DNA from: JAJYQH01 sp036261615
GTDB lineage: Bacteria; Actinomycetota; Actinomycetes; Propionibacteriales; Propionibacteriaceae
DNA length: 20,770 nt
Direction: 5' to 3'
Assembly: GCA_036261615.1 (NCBI GenBank)
Contig: DATAKK010000054.1
Coordinates: 1-20,770 of the forward strand
Below are positions 18,596-20,770 of this stretch, one piece after another. A program made the position numbers and the translations under genes. Below the pieces are notes generated by a model. It was given only the letters and a program-made list of their open reading frames with translations, was not told the DNA's origin and ran no database searches. Numbering within the stretch: position 1 is the stretch's first letter; every line of letters begins with the position of its first letter.

Positions 18596-20770
18596 CTACC
18601 AGCTTTCCCACGGCCGGTGGCGACCTATTGCGCCGCCGGGGCCGTTGTAGCGCCGATGGTAGTGAATGAACTTCAGACGGCTTTGGCTCTTTATTCGATG
18701 ACTGTGTATGGCGAATCGACGCTGCCCTCGCACCAAGAAGTCGGTGCCACGCCCTCCCCGGTGGCTGAACCGGACTCCGTATTTCCAGCGGCTCGCGAAG
18801 CGCCAGCCAGCTGCGCGCGCACCTACTCCCCACGACAGCCCGGACAACGCTCCGACACCGGTCGCTACGCCCGCGCCTCGCCAAGACCATCCTTGATGAC
18901 GTCCGGCGTGCATTGCCGCATAGGCTCCAAATCCAGCAGCCGCACCGACCGCGACACCGCAAATGATGGAGGCACCGCAGGCCAGTGCCCCGATGACGCC
19001 CGCGCCGATTGCGGTGTACTTCAGAACCTTGCGCCACCACGAACGCCCGTTCAAGTCGAACGCGTTCACTGGGTCGTTTGGGTAGCCGTAGGCCCAGGAA
19101 GAGCCCCCGGGTTCGGGGTCGGTGCTGGTGAAGGCGCCGACGGCCGGGTTGTACAGGCGGTCGCCCATGAGGGTGAGGCCGGCGGTCTCAGCCGTGGTGG
19201 AGCGTTGCTTGGCGCCGAGCCACCCGTACCCGACCGTCCCGGCAACGGCGGCGGTTGCGGCACCGTCCCGGGGTGTGCCGTACTCGGTGTAGTCGGCCCA
19301 CCCGGTGATGGTGGTGGCCGGGTCGCTGGTGGCCTGGGTGGTGGGGATGTCGATGGTGGTGACGACGTCGCCGTGCAGGTTCGCCAGCGTCAGCTGGGCT
19401 GCCCCGTCTGAGGCGATGGTGGCGGCCAGGTCGCCGCCCAGGGACTCGGAGTACCGGGTGATCGTCGAGGTGCCCGCCGTGGCGGTGGCGACGGTCCAGG
19501 CCGGGCTGTCGCCGGCGTCGGAGTAGTGCCGCTCCAACGTCGACGTCGACGAGGGAGTCGCGCTGGTGTCGGTGGTGGTGGCCAGGGTGCGCCGCCCGCC
19601 GGAGTCCAGGGCCAGCTCGGTGGTGGTGGCTCCTTGGGTGATGGTGTGGGCCAGGTCGTCGTCGTAGTAGCCCAGCGTGATGTCACCGGCGGCGGGGTTC
19701 GGGGCGTCGGTGGCCGGGACGAGCAGCTGGCGTCCGAACCCGTCGTAGGAGTAGGTCCCCGCGGCCGCGGGGCTGCCGTTGCGAGTGCCGGTGGCCGCAG
19801 TGGTTGGCCGGTCAGCGGAGTCGTAGGCGTAGACCAGGTCCGTCGACACCGACACCCCGGTGCTGCCGGCGCAGTCGCCGTCGCTGTGGTCGGTCCCGGT
19901 CAGGCCGGTGCGCCGACCGTTGCGGTCGAACGTGTAAGCACGCACCTGGCAGGGGGCGCCGGCGCTCGGGTCGGTGCCAGGGTCCAGTGTTGACCCCGTC
20001 GCCGTCGCGGTGCGGTCGGCCACGCTCACCAGGCGTCCGGCCTGGTCGTAGGAGTAGGCGCGGTCGTAGGCGACCGCGGCGCCGGTGGGGGCGACGACCT
20101 GGTCCAGGCTCGTCACTCCAGCGCTGGTCGGGTCGAAGGACGAGCCGGCCCCGGTGTAGTCCACCCGGACCCGCCCGGCGGCGTCGCTGGCCTGGGTCCA
20201 GGCCAGCCACGTGCCGGTCGTGGGGGTGCCGGCGTCGTAGACCGGGTTCCCGTCAGCGTCCAGGACCGGGTCGCCGTTGCCGTCGACGCGGGGGGTCTTC
20301 GGGGTGACCTGGCCCTCATACGACAGGCCGACCGGCTGGCCGGCGATGTCGTAGTCGGTGCGCTGGATCATCCCACCGGGCAGGTGCTGCTCCACCAGCA
20401 CGCCGTTGGCGTCGTAGGCGCCGGTGAAGTCCAGCGTCCCGCTCCCACCGTCGGCACCCGCCCGGGTCACGCTGACCCGGGTGGGAAGGCCCCGCCGCTC
20501 GGCGTTGCCGGCCGCGTCGGTGCCGTCCCACGTCGTGGTCGTCGTGCCCTTCGGGTCAACCACGCTGGCCACCCGCCCCGCACTGTCGTAGATCGTCGTG
20601 GTCACATCCCCAGCCTCGGACCGGTACAGCACCGGGCGGCCCCAGGCGTCGACCACGGTGGTCTTGTCCGCATCGGCCAGCTGGCCGGTGCCGCGGTCGA
20701 GCGGGCCGGTGTAGTCGACGAGGCCCGTGGCCGGGTCGTAGTGGGTGAACACGTCCGGGCGGGCACCGCC
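18596..20770 (-). CDS. Rhs/YD-repeat polymorphic toxin, 3' part (5' end beyond window)
   Basis: The visible 724 residues are the C-terminal part of a large secreted or surface Rhs protein; the frame is open through the window edge. Repeated YD motifs are visible (YDSAGRVASV, YDQAGRLVSV, FDRNGRRTGL, YDSADRPTTA, YDGFGRQLLV). The Rhs core lies at about 19046-19300 (GYGWLGAKQRST, LMGDRLYNPAVGAFTSTDP, YGYPNDPVNAFDLNG). After the DLNG boundary comes a 149-aa variable module (18596-19045): a Gly/Ala-rich hydrophobic segment (GVIGALACGASIICGVAVG) that may help membrane passage, then a basic His-rich end with FAIHSHRI, FIHYHRR and GAIGRHRPWE. That end is the likely toxin, perhaps a nuclease, but I cannot assign a named family. 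The DNA of this module is visibly less GC-rich than the repeats. Confidence 0.88.
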   Translation of the reverse strand, partial: GGARPDVFTHYDPATGLVDYTGPLDRGTGQLADADKTTVVDAWGRPVLYRSEAGDVTTTIYDSAGRVASVVDPKGTTTTTWDGTDAAGNAERRGLPTRVSVTRAGADGGSGTLDFTGAYDANGVLVEQHLPGGMIQRTDYDIAGQPVGLSYEGQVTPKTPRVDGNGDPVLDADGNPVYDAGTPTTGTWLAWTQASDAAGRVRVDYTGAGSSFDPTSAGVTSLDQVVAPTGAAVAYDRAYSYDQAGRLVSVADRTATATGSTLDPGTDPSAGAPCQVRAYTFDRNGRRTGLTGTDHSDGDCAGSTGVSVSTDLVYAYDSADRPTTAATGTRNGSPAAAGTYSYDGFGRQLLVPATDAPNPAAGDITLGYYDDDLAHTITQGATTTELALDSGGRRTLATTTDTSATPSSTSTLERHYSDAGDSPAWTVATATAGTSTITRYSESLGGDLAATIASDGAAQLTLANLHGDVVTTIDIPTTQATSDPATTITGWADYTEYGTPRDGAATAAVAGTVGYGWLGAKQRSTTAETAGLTLMGDRLYNPAVGAFTSTDPEPGGSSWAYGYPNDPVNAFDLNGRSWWRKVLKYTAIGAGVIGALACGASIICGVAVGAAAGFGAYAAMHAGRHQGWSWRGAGVATGVGALSGLSWGVGARAAGWRFASRWKYGVRFSHRGGRGTDFLVRGQRRFAIHSHRIKSQSRLKFIHYHRRYNGPGGAIGRHRPWESW

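Overview
The window is high-GC DNA (G/C-rich third codon positions, frequent GTG and TTG starts) from an actinomycete. This rests on an SirA/NirA-type sulfite reductase, an RRHVDL-type cysteine leader peptide, a DesK/LuxR-type two-component pair, a tRNA Glu-Asp-Phe cluster and an IS3-family element with TGAACCGCCCCGG ends. I cannot name the genus.

Bases 1-9250 look like ordinary chromosome. On the minus strand lie an acyltransferase, a cysteine-rich leader peptide too short for normal gene calling, then sulfite reductase and APS reductase (an assimilatory sulfate reduction operon that continues left of the window). On the plus strand is a poxvirus-like topoisomerase IB, separated from a convergent ABC-2 exporter (ATPase plus permease, minus) by a perfect 21-bp hairpin. 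A sensor kinase/response regulator pair diverges from the exporter and probably controls it. A zincin-like metallopeptidase and tRNA-Glu(TTC) and tRNA-Asp(GTC) follow.

At about 9296 the chromosome is interrupted: the tRNA-Phe gene stops inside the anticodon stem, and a tightly overlapping excisionase-like/tyrosine integrase/small ORF module begins. This is the left end of an integrated element. Past the integrase (11.6-13.0 kb) is a graveyard: a fragment of a helicase C-terminal domain and a frameshifted IS3 transposase remnant.

From 16158 down to 12965 (minus) is a two-gene operon, a 67-aa unknown protein translationally coupled to a 997-aa divergent serine recombinase. A near-perfect palindrome sits directly at its ribosome binding site and paired palindromic repeats lie upstream. 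A complete IS3-family element (16849-18208) follows. The right end holds the 3' part of an Rhs/YD-repeat polymorphic toxin gene (running off the window) with a distinctive His-rich C-terminal module and, 4 bp after it, a small putative immunity gene.

The most promising places for undescribed biology are the oversized serine recombinase operon, the Rhs C-terminal toxin/immunity pair, the disrupted tRNA-Phe attachment site, and the leader-peptide attenuator in front of the sulfite reductase.
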